A stretch of DNA of 64,000 nucleotides from an uncultured Paracoccaceae bacterium (GCA_947489325.1 CANLDA010000010.1:78392-142391), one strand, 5' to 3'. Positions 17,645 to 26,701 are shown, numbered from the stretch's first letter. Notes: generated by a model not told the origin, from the sequence alone. Numbers and translations are program-made.

Positions 17645-20095
17645 TTACCCCAGCATGTTTTGACTTTTGGGATCATAAAATGGCGTCAAACTGACGTCTG
17701 CTGCGATCTTTTCGCCCTCTACCATCACGGAAAACTCTCCCACGCAAAGCGATGCCTTATCCGCTTCACCCTCGGGCAATGACACCAGACACAATCCAAC
17801 CGCGCTGCCGGTTGTGTATCCATAGGCGCCTGCTGTGATGTATCCCACGACCTGACCGTCGCGCAAAACGGGTTCATTGTGATGCAACAACGGGCCGGGA
17901 TCGCGCAATTTTACTGAACAAAGGAAGGGACCTTTGCCTTCTTCTTTGCGCGCGAGATATGCATCACGGCCGATAAAGGCGACCGGCTTGTTGGGCTTGC
18001 AGGCAAATTCCAAGCCCAGCTGATGGGGGGCCTCAGTATAGGCCATGTCATGCCCCCAATGCACAAATCCCTTTTCGATCCGCAGGGCATTCAATGCCTC
18101 GCCGCCAATCAAACGCAGGCCAAATTGTTGCCCCGCCTCATAGAGAACTTCAAACACGTGTTCGGCGAAATCGGGCGTGACGAAGATCTCCCATCCCAAT
18201 TCACCTGAATAGGACAATCGCTGCGCTTTCACCCGTGCATGACCGATATAAAAGTCCTGAAACGAGTTGAATTTGAAGGCCTCATTCGACACATCAATAT
18301 CGCAGACAGATGCCAGCAACTCACGACTATTGGGGCCCATGATACCAAGCACACCATAGTTTGATGTCGCATCGCGCAGACGGACGTCTTCGTCAGGTTG
18401 GATATGGTCGCGTAAGTGCTGAAAATCACGGCGTGTGTGAGAGATTGAACTCATCACCATAAATGAGTCCACACCATGACGGGCAACAGTCACATCGCTT
18501 TCGATGCCACCGCGATCATTTAACATCAATGTATAGGCCACGCGCCCCACAGGCATCGCCATATTGTTCGTGCACATCCGTTGCAAAAACGTCTCGGCGT
18601 CCGGCCCTTCGACCATCAACTTGCCCAGCATGGTGTAATCAATCATCGCCACATCTTCACGGGCGGCTTTCTGTTCGGCCTGCGCATACTCAAACCAGTT
18701 CTGGCGACCAAAACTGTATTCGATCTTTGGCTCAACCCCTTCTGGCGCAAACCAGCCGGGGCGCTCCCAACCTTGGGTTTCAGTGAAAAACGCACCGCGC
18801 GCTTTCATCGCATGATAAAATGGCGTTTTGCGCAGATTGCGTATCGTTTCGCGCTGGCGATTTGGCCAGTGCATGGCATAGGTCAACACAAGCGTTTCCG
18901 GACAACGTTCTTGCAAATAGACATCACGCGCCTGAAACTCCTCGCACCGGCTTGGATCCATTTCGCTCAGATCCATCGGGGGATGGCCCTTCATGATCCA
19001 TTGCGCCAACGCCCGCCCTGCGCCAGATCCAGATTGAATACCGGTCGAATTCACCCCTGCCAAAACAAAATAGTTTTTGACATCCGGTGCCTGACCCAAA
19101 GTGAACCGCCCGTCATAGGAATAACTTTCCGGCCCGTTAAAGAACGTGCGAATGCCCGTTTCCTGCAACAAGGGCACCCGGTTCATCGCAAGCTCAAGAA
19201 CCTCCATCACGTCGTCCTCGACAAACGGCAAGCTATCAAACTCAAAGCTTTCGGAAATGCCGTTCATGCCCCAGGGCTTGGCTTGGAAATGTGCAAACCC
19301 GAACAGCAGTTTGCCTGCATCTTCCTTCCAATATGTGCCATCGCAATAGGAGCGCAACACCGGCAAGTCACTGGGCAAATCCTTGATCGCCTCGGTGACA
19401 AGATAATAATGTTCGCAAGCGTGCAAAGGAACGCCAACACCATTTTGCTGCCCTAGATCGCGCGCCCACATCCCGGCACAGTTCACGACAAAATCGGCAG
19501 TGATCGTGCCCTGATCAGTGCGCACACCACTGGCGCGGCCCTCGTTGACAAGCACTTCTTCGACTTTAATGTGTTCCATGATTTTGGCCCCGCGCTGTCG
19601 CGCGCCTTTGGCCAATGCCGTGGTCAGATCGATCGGATTTGCCGACCCATCACTGGGCATGTAAATCCCACCAAGAACACCATCAGGGTTCATCAACGGC
19701 CACCGTTCCTGAATTTCCGGGGTGCTGAGATAATGCGCCTCAATGCCAAACAAAGATGCGAAATCCGCCTTGCGCTTAAGTTCCGCCATGCGTTCATCAT
19801 TCACCGCCACAGAAATTGACCCAGACCGGCGATACCCCGGATTTTGGCCGGTTTCGGCCTCAATCTCTTCCAGCAGTTCAATGCCGTATTTGGCAAATGC
19901 CGTGGTCGCGTGACTGCCTTGCAACTGCCCCACCAACCCGGCGGCATGCCAGGTTGTTCCGCTGGTCAGTTGCTTGCGTTCCAACAATACAACATCTGTC
20001 CAGCCTTCTTTGGCCAAATGATACGCCACCGAACAGCCGTGAATGCCGCCGCCAATGATGACCACCTGCGCATGTGAGGGAAGTTGTTTTTTCAT
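17645..20095 (-). CDS. Dimethylglycine/sarcosine dehydrogenase-like flavoprotein
   Basis: An 816-residue protein with an N-terminal FAD-dependent amine oxidase domain and a C-terminal GcvT-like tetrahydrofolate domain. The FAD motif VVIIGGGIHGCSVAYHLA lies near residues 11-28. SGTTWHAAGLVG contains the His that carries covalent FAD in dimethylglycine dehydrogenase. The folate half (about residue 440 on) shows MLGKLMVEGPDAETFLQRMC, SGELGWEIFV and LNALRIEKGF. It should oxidise an N-methyl or N,N-dimethyl amino acid and pass the one-carbon unit to THF. It follows the racemase-fold gene at 20132 on the same strand, so the two are probably co-transcribed. Confidence 0.87.
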   Translation of the reverse strand: MKKQLPSHAQVVIIGGGIHGCSVAYHLAKEGWTDVVLLERKQLTSGTTWHAAGLVGQLQGSHATTAFAKYGIELLEEIEAETGQNPGYRRSGSISVAVNDERMAELKRKADFASLFGIEAHYLSTPEIQERWPLMNPDGVLGGIYMPSDGSANPIDLTTALAKGARQRGAKIMEHIKVEEVLVNEGRASGVRTDQGTITADFVVNCAGMWARDLGQQNGVGVPLHACEHYYLVTEAIKDLPSDLPVLRSYCDGTYWKEDAGKLLFGFAHFQAKPWGMNGISESFEFDSLPFVEDDVMEVLELAMNRVPLLQETGIRTFFNGPESYSYDGRFTLGQAPDVKNYFVLAGVNSTGIQSGSGAGRALAQWIMKGHPPMDLSEMDPSRCEEFQARDVYLQERCPETLVLTYAMHWPNRQRETIRNLRKTPFYHAMKARGAFFTETQGWERPGWFAPEGVEPKIEYSFGRQNWFEYAQAEQKAAREDVAMIDYTMLGKLMVEGPDAETFLQRMCTNNMAMPVGRVAYTLMLNDRGGIESDVTVARHGVDSFMVMSSISHTRRDFQHLRDHIQPDEDVRLRDATSNYGVLGIMGPNSRELLASVCDIDVSNEAFKFNSFQDFYIGHARVKAQRLSYSGELGWEIFVTPDFAEHVFEVLYEAGQQFGLRLIGGEALNALRIEKGFVHWGHDMAYTEAPHQLGLEFACKPNKPVAFIGRDAYLARKEEGKGPFLCSVKLRDPGPLLHHNEPVLRDGQVVGYITAGAYGYTTGSAVGLCLVSLPEGEADKASLCVGEFSVMVEGEKIAADVSLTPFYDPKSQNMLG

Positions 20096-20131
20096 GCTTT
20101 TTGTCCTGATAAATATGTCGTTTCGGCCAGC

Positions 20132-20908
20132 TTAGGCCAAGGGCGTCTGAAAAAGACGACCCACATTTTCCTTGATGTCCTCAATGCCCGCCAACCGCAG
20201 CAAGTGCCACGCCAGCGCATGGTTGCTGGCCGTTACAGGTTTGCCCAGAATGTCCTCGGCTTCTTGGATAATACCAGCCGTGCGCAAGCTGGTGCACGAG
20301 ATGAAAACCCCGTCACACCCTTCGGTCTGACCCACCTCGATCGTCGCTTTCAGAATGGATTCTGGATCGATTTTGCCGACGACAAGGTCGCTTTCTTCGT
20401 AAAACGAACCCACCACCACGACATCAATCCCCGCCTCAACAAACTTGGCTTGCATGGCATCGGTGACGTCTGGTGAATAGGGCGTTAACAGACCCAACCG
20501 CGTCACCCCAAGCGCCGCTAATGCGGCCTTGGCAGCGCTTAAAGGGTTGGTTGTAGACACACCTGGATGACTTTGTCCGATGATCTTTGCAACCCGTTCT
20601 TCTCCGATGATTGTTGCGCCCGACGTGCAACCATAACCAATGGATTTCAGCCCCATGTAATCAGGCAAAAGCGCAGCCGCCTTTGGCAGTTCTGCCTCCA
20701 TCTTGGCCAACGTCTCTGGCGTGACAGTCACATCATTTGCCAAACGCGCATGATAAAACGCAACACCGGGAAAATCCGCCAGCTGCCGAAACTCGGCCTC
20801 CATTGTTTGATCTGATTCTAAGACCAACACTCCAATGCGCGCCCGATCCCCCGCACCCGAGTCGGTTGTGAAATTCAGTCTTTTTATCAACTTATTAGAC
20901 GCCGTCAT
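20132..20908 (-). CDS. Second Asp/Glu racemase-fold protein (maleate isomerase-like)
   Basis: A 258-residue paralogue of the protein at 10930-11724. Both catalytic cysteines are present: GYGCTSGATIIGE and FISCTSLRTAG. LGLLTPYSPDVTDAM and ITASNHALAWHLL-like segments (here VTASNHALAWHLLRL) fit the maleate isomerase / arylmalonate decarboxylase group. The second Cys is followed by TS here and by GG in the paralogue, so the two may act on different substrates. It is first in a two-gene unit with the dehydrogenase-like flavoprotein and divergent from the GntR regulator, whose likely operator lies between them. Confidence 0.82.
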   Translation of the reverse strand: MTASNKLIKRLNFTTDSGAGDRARIGVLVLESDQTMEAEFRQLADFPGVAFYHARLANDVTVTPETLAKMEAELPKAAALLPDYMGLKSIGYGCTSGATIIGEERVAKIIGQSHPGVSTTNPLSAAKAALAALGVTRLGLLTPYSPDVTDAMQAKFVEAGIDVVVVGSFYEESDLVVGKIDPESILKATIEVGQTEGCDGVFISCTSLRTAGIIQEAEDILGKPVTASNHALAWHLLRLAGIEDIKENVGRLFQTPLA

Positions 20909-20964
20909 CGTGATGTTTCACCCTTCAGAATTCAGAAGCTCGAGCACATTTTCAGTCACTAAAG

Positions 20965-20986
20965 CATCTTGGTATATACCAAGATG
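20965..20986. promoter_or_regulatory. Perfect 22-bp palindrome, likely GntR/HutC operator
   Basis: CATCTTGGTA-TA-TACCAAGATG is a perfect palindrome in the 115-base gap between the racemase-fold gene (minus, start 20908) and the GntR gene (plus, start 21024). The GTATATAC core matches the GT-N-TA-N-AC pattern of HutC-type operators. It most likely represses both divergent units until an inducer is bound. Confidence 0.8.
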
Positions 20987-21023
20987 TGTGATACACAAAG
21001 AAAAAGGCCGGAGCACCCTACAA

Positions 21024-21758
21024 ATGACCCCAACACAGCCCCCACGCTTCAGACAGATTGTCGATCACCTCAGACAACAAATTCTTCACGGTGATTTGTC
21101 AGAGCATTCCGCGCTGCCATCTGAACGCGCCGTAGCCGAAGCGCACAGCGTCAGCAGAATGACCGCACGACGTGCCCTTGAAGCGATGGAAGCAGAGGGG
21201 CTTGCCTATAGCGCTGAACGCAAGGGGCGTTTTGTGTCACCACAACGGCTGCAATATAACATCAGCAATATGGTCAGCTTTGCCGCCGACCTTCAGGCAT
21301 CTGGCACCCCGATTGACATCAACCTGCTGTCCAGCGGCGCAGCCCAAGCCGATGCAAAGATCAGCGCACGCCTGAATGTCCCCGAAGGCACCGAGTTGTG
21401 GGAATACACCCGCCTGTTTAGCATTCGTGGACATGCGACGTTTCTGGAAACGGAATATGTGATTGCGATGAATTTTCCGGGCCTTTTACAGTGTGACCTG
21501 CGACAGTCCTCTACCAAACTTTTGGAACAACACTTTGGGGTTTATGCCCATACCGGCGACATCACTATTCGGATGCGCGCCTTTCAGACCGAAGAAGCCG
21601 AAATGCTGGGTGTCTCTGCCCATCATGCGGGGATCGAACTGGAGCAACTCATTCATGATGCAGCAGGAACGCCTTTTTGCCTTGGTCGTCAAGTTTGGCG
21701 CGGCGAGTTGGCCGAGTTTTCGGCCCAAGCCATAGTGCATCATTCCCAGAACCTGTGA
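21024..21758 (+). CDS. GntR/HutC-family regulator
   Basis: About 244 residues starting at the ATG at 21024. The N-terminal winged helix has IVDHLRQQILHGDLSEHSAL, LPSERAVAEAHSVSRMTARR and ALEAMEAEGLAY. The C-terminal UTRA domain begins near residue 80, with ELWEYTRLFSIRG and the later LLEQHFGVYAHTGD. UTRA domains bind small effectors such as urocanate. A perfect palindrome lies 38 bases upstream, so autorepression and control of the divergent racemase/flavoprotein pair are likely. Confidence 0.9.
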   Translation: MTPTQPPRFRQIVDHLRQQILHGDLSEHSALPSERAVAEAHSVSRMTARRALEAMEAEGLAYSAERKGRFVSPQRLQYNISNMVSFAADLQASGTPIDINLLSSGAAQADAKISARLNVPEGTELWEYTRLFSIRGHATFLETEYVIAMNFPGLLQCDLRQSSTKLLEQHFGVYAHTGDITIRMRAFQTEEAEMLGVSAHHAGIELEQLIHDAAGTPFCLGRQVWRGELAEFSAQAIVHHSQNL

Positions 21759-21829
21759 GTGTTTCACGTATTTGGTACGTGTGCCCTGCAATCCAATCTG
21801 CCCGCCGTAAGATACCCCCAATCCGGGGG

Positions 21830-22912
21830 TCAGTCACAAAGCTGGCTTGCGACAGGTCGTGAAGCGGATGAAATACCCAGTTCCTTACCCAAATATTGCG
21901 AGAATATCATGGCCCCTTGCACTGTCAGATGGTCGTCATCATACAGTATTTCGTTGTTGGGCATGTAATCCTCTCGGGCGAAAAATGCATGGGCATCCAA
22001 AAATCGAATATTTGCATATTTTTCATCAAGCCCACGATATTCGGCAGCCTCGGCAGGCCAGTCAATCGTGCCAGACACAGCCTCATAAAACTCATGCGAG
22101 GTGGGCATCGCGATCAACAAGATCTGTACGTCTCCGTCTTTGGGCAAACGTGTTGCCAACTCCTCTAGCAATAAGAGGTTATTGGCTTTCGCTTGTGCTG
22201 CGGGTTCACCATGCTTTTGACTTACGTGTGCATGCCCAAGAACGGTTTTTCTGGCAAAACTCGAAATACATTCGGCCTTAAGAGCATGCCGAAAATACCC
22301 GTGACGAATACCTGCTTCATCAGGAGCTTCCCGTTTATTTGGCAAAATCGTGCAGGTGGTTTGCCCCCGTGGTGATAAATGTGCTGTGGAATATTGGCTC
22401 ACCTTACTGGTCACCAATCGTCGGGCGGATCGCATGGGTTTTAGGAAATGTTCAATCTTTGCACGCTTGATAAACAGGCGTTCACGAATTGAAACAGAAC
22501 TTTGCCAACGCGGGCTTGGCACATTGGCCATCCACTGTTTCCGGGCAGTTTTCCATTCTGGCACATCGTACGTCAGGGTGCCGGGGCTAACCGGGATCAC
22601 AATATAGCGCAGATTTTCTGTATAAGGCATAATCACGCGCGCCTTGAAAAGGCTTGATCGGATATCCATGCGTCCTCCATAAAAGGAGTGTCCACACACA
22701 CCCACAGATGCAAAGTGGATGCCAACGCTATGTGACGACCCCAGCGTGATCATCTCAATATCTTCGGCGGCGTCATAAAAGGTGGCAAGGCGCGTGTCTG
22801 GCGCAGTTTTGGTTGATGACAGCAACCACATCGTGCCCCAGCCAAGCCCCCCGGCAAAACCAGATAAGGCCAGCAAGCAAAAGAGAACGCGGCTAAAACT
22901 GAAAATAGACAA
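21830..22912 (-). CDS. Membrane-anchored SGNH-like protein, partner of MBOAT
   Basis: About 360 residues, beginning with TTG at 22912 inside the end of the MBOAT gene; GGAG lies seven bases upstream. An N-terminal signal anchor (FSRVLFCLLALSGFAGGLGW) is followed by a periplasmic domain with ITLGSSHSVGIHF near residues 55-68, which resembles the GDS block with the nucleophile Ser, and a late DDDHLTVQGA block that supplies a D-x-x-H pair. This is the AlgJ/AlgX or SGNH partner pattern that takes an acyl group from an MBOAT and transfers it to a polymer. The acceptor is unknown. It ends the three-gene radical SAM-MBOAT-SGNH unit. Confidence 0.7.
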   Translation of the reverse strand: MSIFSFSRVLFCLLALSGFAGGLGWGTMWLLSSTKTAPDTRLATFYDAAEDIEMITLGSSHSVGIHFASVGVCGHSFYGGRMDIRSSLFKARVIMPYTENLRYIVIPVSPGTLTYDVPEWKTARKQWMANVPSPRWQSSVSIRERLFIKRAKIEHFLKPMRSARRLVTSKVSQYSTAHLSPRGQTTCTILPNKREAPDEAGIRHGYFRHALKAECISSFARKTVLGHAHVSQKHGEPAAQAKANNLLLLEELATRLPKDGDVQILLIAMPTSHEFYEAVSGTIDWPAEAAEYRGLDEKYANIRFLDAHAFFAREDYMPNNEILYDDDHLTVQGAMIFSQYLGKELGISSASRPVASQLCD

Positions 22913-24299
22913 AGCTTTTCTCCTCCGGGCTGCTGAACAAAACGATCAGGGCTGTCAGCCCAAGAACATAGATAATCGACAGACGCGAAGTGTTCGCAAT
23001 GGCTTCGACATTGAACCGAGAATTGCGACGGATCAGGACATCATTTACAATCACGATCAGGGCCAAGACCACGCCAATCAAGAACTGCGTATTCCCTTTC
23101 AGATACATAATATCCTCAAGCGCAGCATAAGGTTTGAACAGGGCGCTCAGAACTCTTGAAAGCTGCTCCATATCTATGACGAAAAACAACGGTGCTGATA
23201 GGGCAAGGCATATCATCAACGCCAACCGCTTTGCCCCGCTGACAAGCCAAGAGGCCGTGATCAGGCGAGGCAGTCGATTTTCCGATAAAACCCAAACGCG
23301 CAATACAATCCCGTGAAACAGGCCAAACAGGATAAAATTCCACGACGCCCCATGCCACAATCCAATCAGGCACAACATAAAGATCGTACTCAGAGAGCGG
23401 AACGGTTCTGTCGGGCGACGTTTAACAAGTGGAATGTAAACGTAATCAGTGATCCATCGCGTCAAGGAAATATGCCATCGTTGCCAGAATTCGGTTGGTG
23501 TCTTGGCAAAAAACGGTTGGCGAAAGTTTTCTGACAGCGAAATCCCCATGGCGCGTCCCAGCCCTCTTGCCATCAGCGTATATCCATAAAAATCGCAATA
23601 GACCTGAAACATGGCCGCAAGACAGATGATCCACAGCAGATACCCCGGCTCCGACATTCCAAAGGCACGGGATACAAACTCTGACAGGTTATCGGCCACC
23701 GCCACCTTGATGAACAAACCCCAAAGAACGATCAACAGACCAGCCCGAAACAGCGCAAAGTCAAACGCAGGAATGGCATTTAGCTGTGGCAACAACTTTC
23801 TGGCGCGCTCAATGGGTCCGGCCACCAGTTGCGGGAAGAAACTGACAAACAACATGTAGGTCAGGAAGTTACGCTCTGGCGTGATTTTGCGTTTATAGAC
23901 ATCCAGCGTATAGCCAAGCGTTTGCAGCGTATAAAACGACAATCCAATGGGCAAAATAAGCTCGTGGATAAAGTGTTCTTCACCAGAGATCCGCGACAGT
24001 TCTTTGCTGAAAAAATTCCAGTACTTAAAGTAAATCAAGATGCCCAAATTCAGACCAACAGAGGCCAGCATCCAACGTCGCCGCGCAGGGGCGTGTTCCG
24101 TTGCATGAATGCGCAAAGAACACGTGTAATCCACCAGCGCTGAAAGAACGATCAGGGGTAGATACCGAATGTCCCACCACCCATAGAAAAACAGGCTCGC
24201 CCCCGCAATGAACAGCACCGGGAACCGCTGTCCAATCAGCGCATACAGTGGGAAAAAGGCCAATGCAAAAAGAGCAAAATCCAAAGACGCAAATGACAT
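22893..24299 (-). CDS. MBOAT-family membrane O-acyltransferase (AlgI-like)
   Basis: A 468-residue integral membrane protein with about ten hydrophobic segments. PIGLSFYTLQTLGYTLDVYK, QLVAGPIERARKLLPQL, FRQPFFAKTPTEFWQRWHIS and GLWHGASWNFILFGLFHG are the conserved MBOAT/AlgI blocks; the His in GLWHGA is the catalytic one. It moves an acyl group, often acetyl, across the inner membrane for use by a periplasmic partner. It starts seven bases after the radical SAM gene ends and overlaps the SGNH-like gene by 20 bases, so they appear translationally coupled. Confidence 0.88.
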   Translation of the reverse strand: MSFASLDFALFALAFFPLYALIGQRFPVLFIAGASLFFYGWWDIRYLPLIVLSALVDYTCSLRIHATEHAPARRRWMLASVGLNLGILIYFKYWNFFSKELSRISGEEHFIHELILPIGLSFYTLQTLGYTLDVYKRKITPERNFLTYMLFVSFFPQLVAGPIERARKLLPQLNAIPAFDFALFRAGLLIVLWGLFIKVAVADNLSEFVSRAFGMSEPGYLLWIICLAAMFQVYCDFYGYTLMARGLGRAMGISLSENFRQPFFAKTPTEFWQRWHISLTRWITDYVYIPLVKRRPTEPFRSLSTIFMLCLIGLWHGASWNFILFGLFHGIVLRVWVLSENRLPRLITASWLVSGAKRLALMICLALSAPLFFVIDMEQLSRVLSALFKPYAALEDIMYLKGNTQFLIGVVLALIVIVNDVLIRRNSRFNVEAIANTSRLSIIYVLGLTALIVLFSSPEEKSFVYFQF

Positions 24300-24305
24300 G
24301 TGCGA

Positions 24306-25415
24306 TTAGGCTTGCTTTGCCAGAACGCCCACGCGCTCTTGTTGCCACTGATCCCACATTGGCCAGCGATGCCCCTCATATAGGATGTGGAAAATTTCAT
24401 GCGCATCCAGAAAATCCACCGCATCCTGATGGGTCATGCCTGCCGAAAGTTTTTGGGCAAAGAAGCCGGGGTAAATCGACGTATAGGTGCGGCAGGTGCG
24501 GCAATCTACGGAAGGATGTCCACAGGTTTTTTGCGTCTCAGCATCGCCGCCCAGCAATGTGTGGCGATGATCCGGATCACTCCCTGCAAGGCAATTTTTG
24601 GGCGCGGTGTTCCCATCGCTCTCGCCGTGAAAAATGCCCGGTTTGGCAAACACCCACTGCGCCAACGCTTTGGTGAAAACCACGGTTTCTGGATGTGCAT
24701 CAATCGCGTTGCAGATCGCCTGCGCCGCGCGTTTGTCATCTGCTGCGCTTAGCACAAGATTATCATCGGGCGTCTCGCTTTGGATAAAGGGATGCGCGAC
24801 ATTGCTGCCTTGTTGCAAATAATCCGAATAATCGCGCGTAGGGCTGTAGGCCTGGAAGGTGATGGGCGTGCCCAGATTTGCGCAATCCTGCACAACGTGT
24901 GCAATGTCATCTATATTGTGTGCATTGATGGTATAATTCACGATTGCACGTGGATCCGCCGCCGCCATACGCAAGGACTTCTGATAGCAATCCGCCCCAC
25001 GCCATGCCTTGGTCAATGCTTGCGCGCCCCAAACCGAAACAAACAGGCGAAAAGGCAAATCCGGGTCAATCTTGCGGGTGCCATTGGTGTGCACCATACC
25101 GGATGACCAATGTTTTGCAGCCAGCCGCAACACATCCTGCGTAAGTGCGGGTTCTGCGCCGGCCATTAAAGGGTAAGTGACGCCCCGCGCCTTTTCTTTA
25201 GCAAACAAAGCGTCTTGTTCTTGCAGGTCCACCTCTGCCACGCTTCCGGCAAATCCCCCATCGCGATTGTAAAACAAACATCCTTCGCAGAACAAATTGC
25301 ACCGGGAAGAGATGTCATACACACTTGTGACCCGCTCGCGTGAGGCGCGTGCAATACCAAAAATACGGCGATACTTTGGATCGCTACGGATAAGACGTTT
25401 TAGCGCATCATTCAT
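24306..25415 (-). CDS. Radical SAM protein with C-terminal cysteine cluster
   Basis: A 369-residue protein. The radical SAM [4Fe-4S] motif is C39-x3-C43-x2-C46 in SSRCNLFCEGCLFY. Beyond the barrel are further cysteines, including NCLAG near residue 275 and the TCGHPSVDCRTC group near 300, which may hold an auxiliary cluster. MAGAEPALTQDVL resembles the GGEP SAM-binding block. The function is unknown. It is first in an operon with an MBOAT and an SGNH-like protein, which suggests modification of a glycan, lipid or peptide that is also acylated. Confidence 0.8.
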   Translation of the reverse strand: MNDALKRLIRSDPKYRRIFGIARASRERVTSVYDISSRCNLFCEGCLFYNRDGGFAGSVAEVDLQEQDALFAKEKARGVTYPLMAGAEPALTQDVLRLAAKHWSSGMVHTNGTRKIDPDLPFRLFVSVWGAQALTKAWRGADCYQKSLRMAAADPRAIVNYTINAHNIDDIAHVVQDCANLGTPITFQAYSPTRDYSDYLQQGSNVAHPFIQSETPDDNLVLSAADDKRAAQAICNAIDAHPETVVFTKALAQWVFAKPGIFHGESDGNTAPKNCLAGSDPDHRHTLLGGDAETQKTCGHPSVDCRTCRTYTSIYPGFFAQKLSAGMTHQDAVDFLDAHEIFHILYEGHRWPMWDQWQQERVGVLAKQA

Positions 25416-25811
25416 TTACAGAAACAATTCATAACCATATGAAAGATAATACAATTTCTTTACCTCCCAATGGATTACCACCTTAAACACATGACATTTC
25501 TACCATGCAACGCAGCGCATCAAACCAACGCGTCACAGCACAATTTGGTGCCGCATATGCAAGAGAACATAGGTTCTGCGCGTTCCTTTTCTCGTTCATC
25601 TTGATTACTTTAGCAAGTTATCTCTATTTTTACCTCAACTGACAGATGCAAAGTCAGTTTATACGCCCCAGTAAGCCGCACACAAAACAGCGATCTTCTG
25701 TAAGGCATTGCTTTATAGTCATCTATGTCACAGCCAACCGTATGTACGGTGCAATCAACGTCCGCATCTTCTGGCGCACGGGCTGCGGCACAGGCGTCAG
25801 GGTTACAGGTT
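25416..25811. other. Intergenic, no intact gene seen
   Basis: About 400 bases between the radical SAM gene start and the LysR remnant. The left third is AT-rich and should contain the promoter of the radical SAM operon. A small dyad, ACCGTA-TG-TACGGT, lies at 25737-25750. No coding frame, RNA or repeat was recognised. Confidence 0.5.
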
Positions 25812-26630
25812 TCAATTCCGCCTGACACCAAAGGCGCAACGGATTGCCTGACACATCGCATCGCAGATCGGCCCGTTTGCACCCGCGGCTCTTTGCAGCA
25901 CCAGAAACGTCGCATATCGACTTGGGATGCGCTCAAGCGGGCGCAATCCTTCGGTGTCATCTGAGGCATTTAGCAATCCAGCGGCAAAACCTGCCTGAAC
26001 AGCGGACCGCACGCCGACGGCACTCTCGCTTGAAAATACCACCTGATATCCAAGCGCAAGTGCGTCTAACCCAGACAAAGCCTGATCGCGCCACCAGCAT
26101 TCACGATCAAAAAGGGCGATTGGCAGGGGGGCAACCTCTGACAGGTCGCAGTCTTTGGCACACATCCAGATCAGGTGATCCTCGCGCAAGACCTCGTCGC
26201 GATCACCGGGGTGTTGCACTTCGTGGATAGCCAAATCCAGAGAACCGTTTCGTAACGCAACATCAAACCCGGACCCAAGCGCACATTGGACTTCCAATTC
26301 GACATCCGGATGTAGGATGGCAAACTCTGAAATAATACCAGCCAGTTCGCGTCGACTGTGATCATCGGCCATGCCGATCCGAAGTTTGCCTTTCAACCCG
26401 CCACCGCGCAATTCCATCAATGTCGTGTCGAGTGATTGGACAACGTTACGGGCGACCGGGTGCAGTTTTTCTCCAATTACCGTCAAGGCAACTCCACGAC
26501 CATGACGGCGAAAAAGGGCCGAGATCAACTGGCATGGTGCACTCCCTACTGCGCTCTGACAAACCGCTTGTCGTGCGCAAGGCGGCGGTGAAGCTCTTCT
26601 CCTTTGCGCCGCTCATGCACCCAAGATGTG
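25812..26630 (-). pseudogene. LysR-family regulator with disrupted N-terminal DNA-binding domain
   Basis: The effector domain is intact (about 200 residues; LFRRHGRGVALTVIGEKL then KLRIGMADDHS), but no start codon gives a full helix-turn-helix. Fragments of the usual LysR N-terminus lie in two different frames: KSFTAALRTT in one and QAVCQSAVGSA in another, the second running into the effector domain with about four residues missing before LFRRHGRG. At least one frameshift near 26565-26600 is needed to explain this. A protein translated from the TTG at 26528 would lack DNA binding. The nearby intact LysR gene at 26809 is of a different subgroup, so this is not a simple duplicate. Confidence 0.7.
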
Positions 26631-26701
26631 GAATCCTGTGGTCGTGCGGCATCCTGAAAGTGATAAACGTCACGAGCAACATTTCTCAATAAATTTGACA
26701 T
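26546..26701 (-). CDS. Possible 51-aa small protein overlapping the LysR remnant
   Basis: An ATG at 26701 with a strong upstream AAGGAGAAATGAT opens a 51-residue basic, charged frame rich in Arg and His (MSNLLRNVARDVYHFQ). It overlaps the degraded N-terminus of the LysR remnant in another frame. The ribosome site may be the original one of the LysR gene, in which case this is a by-product of decay. No family is recognised. Confidence 0.3.
   Translation of the reverse strand: MSNLLRNVARDVYHFQDAARPQDSTSWVHERRKGEELHRRLAHDKRFVRAQ

Noticed and set aside
21814..21830. ACCCCC-AATCC-GGGGGT hairpin between the GntR and SGNH-like genes as a terminator
   Set aside because: Short stem of six pairs without a T-run on either strand; too weak to call, though it could still slow convergent transcription.
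25737..25750. ACCGTA-TG-TACGGT dyad as an operator
   Set aside because: Short, isolated, and no matching copy or neighbouring promoter evidence was found.
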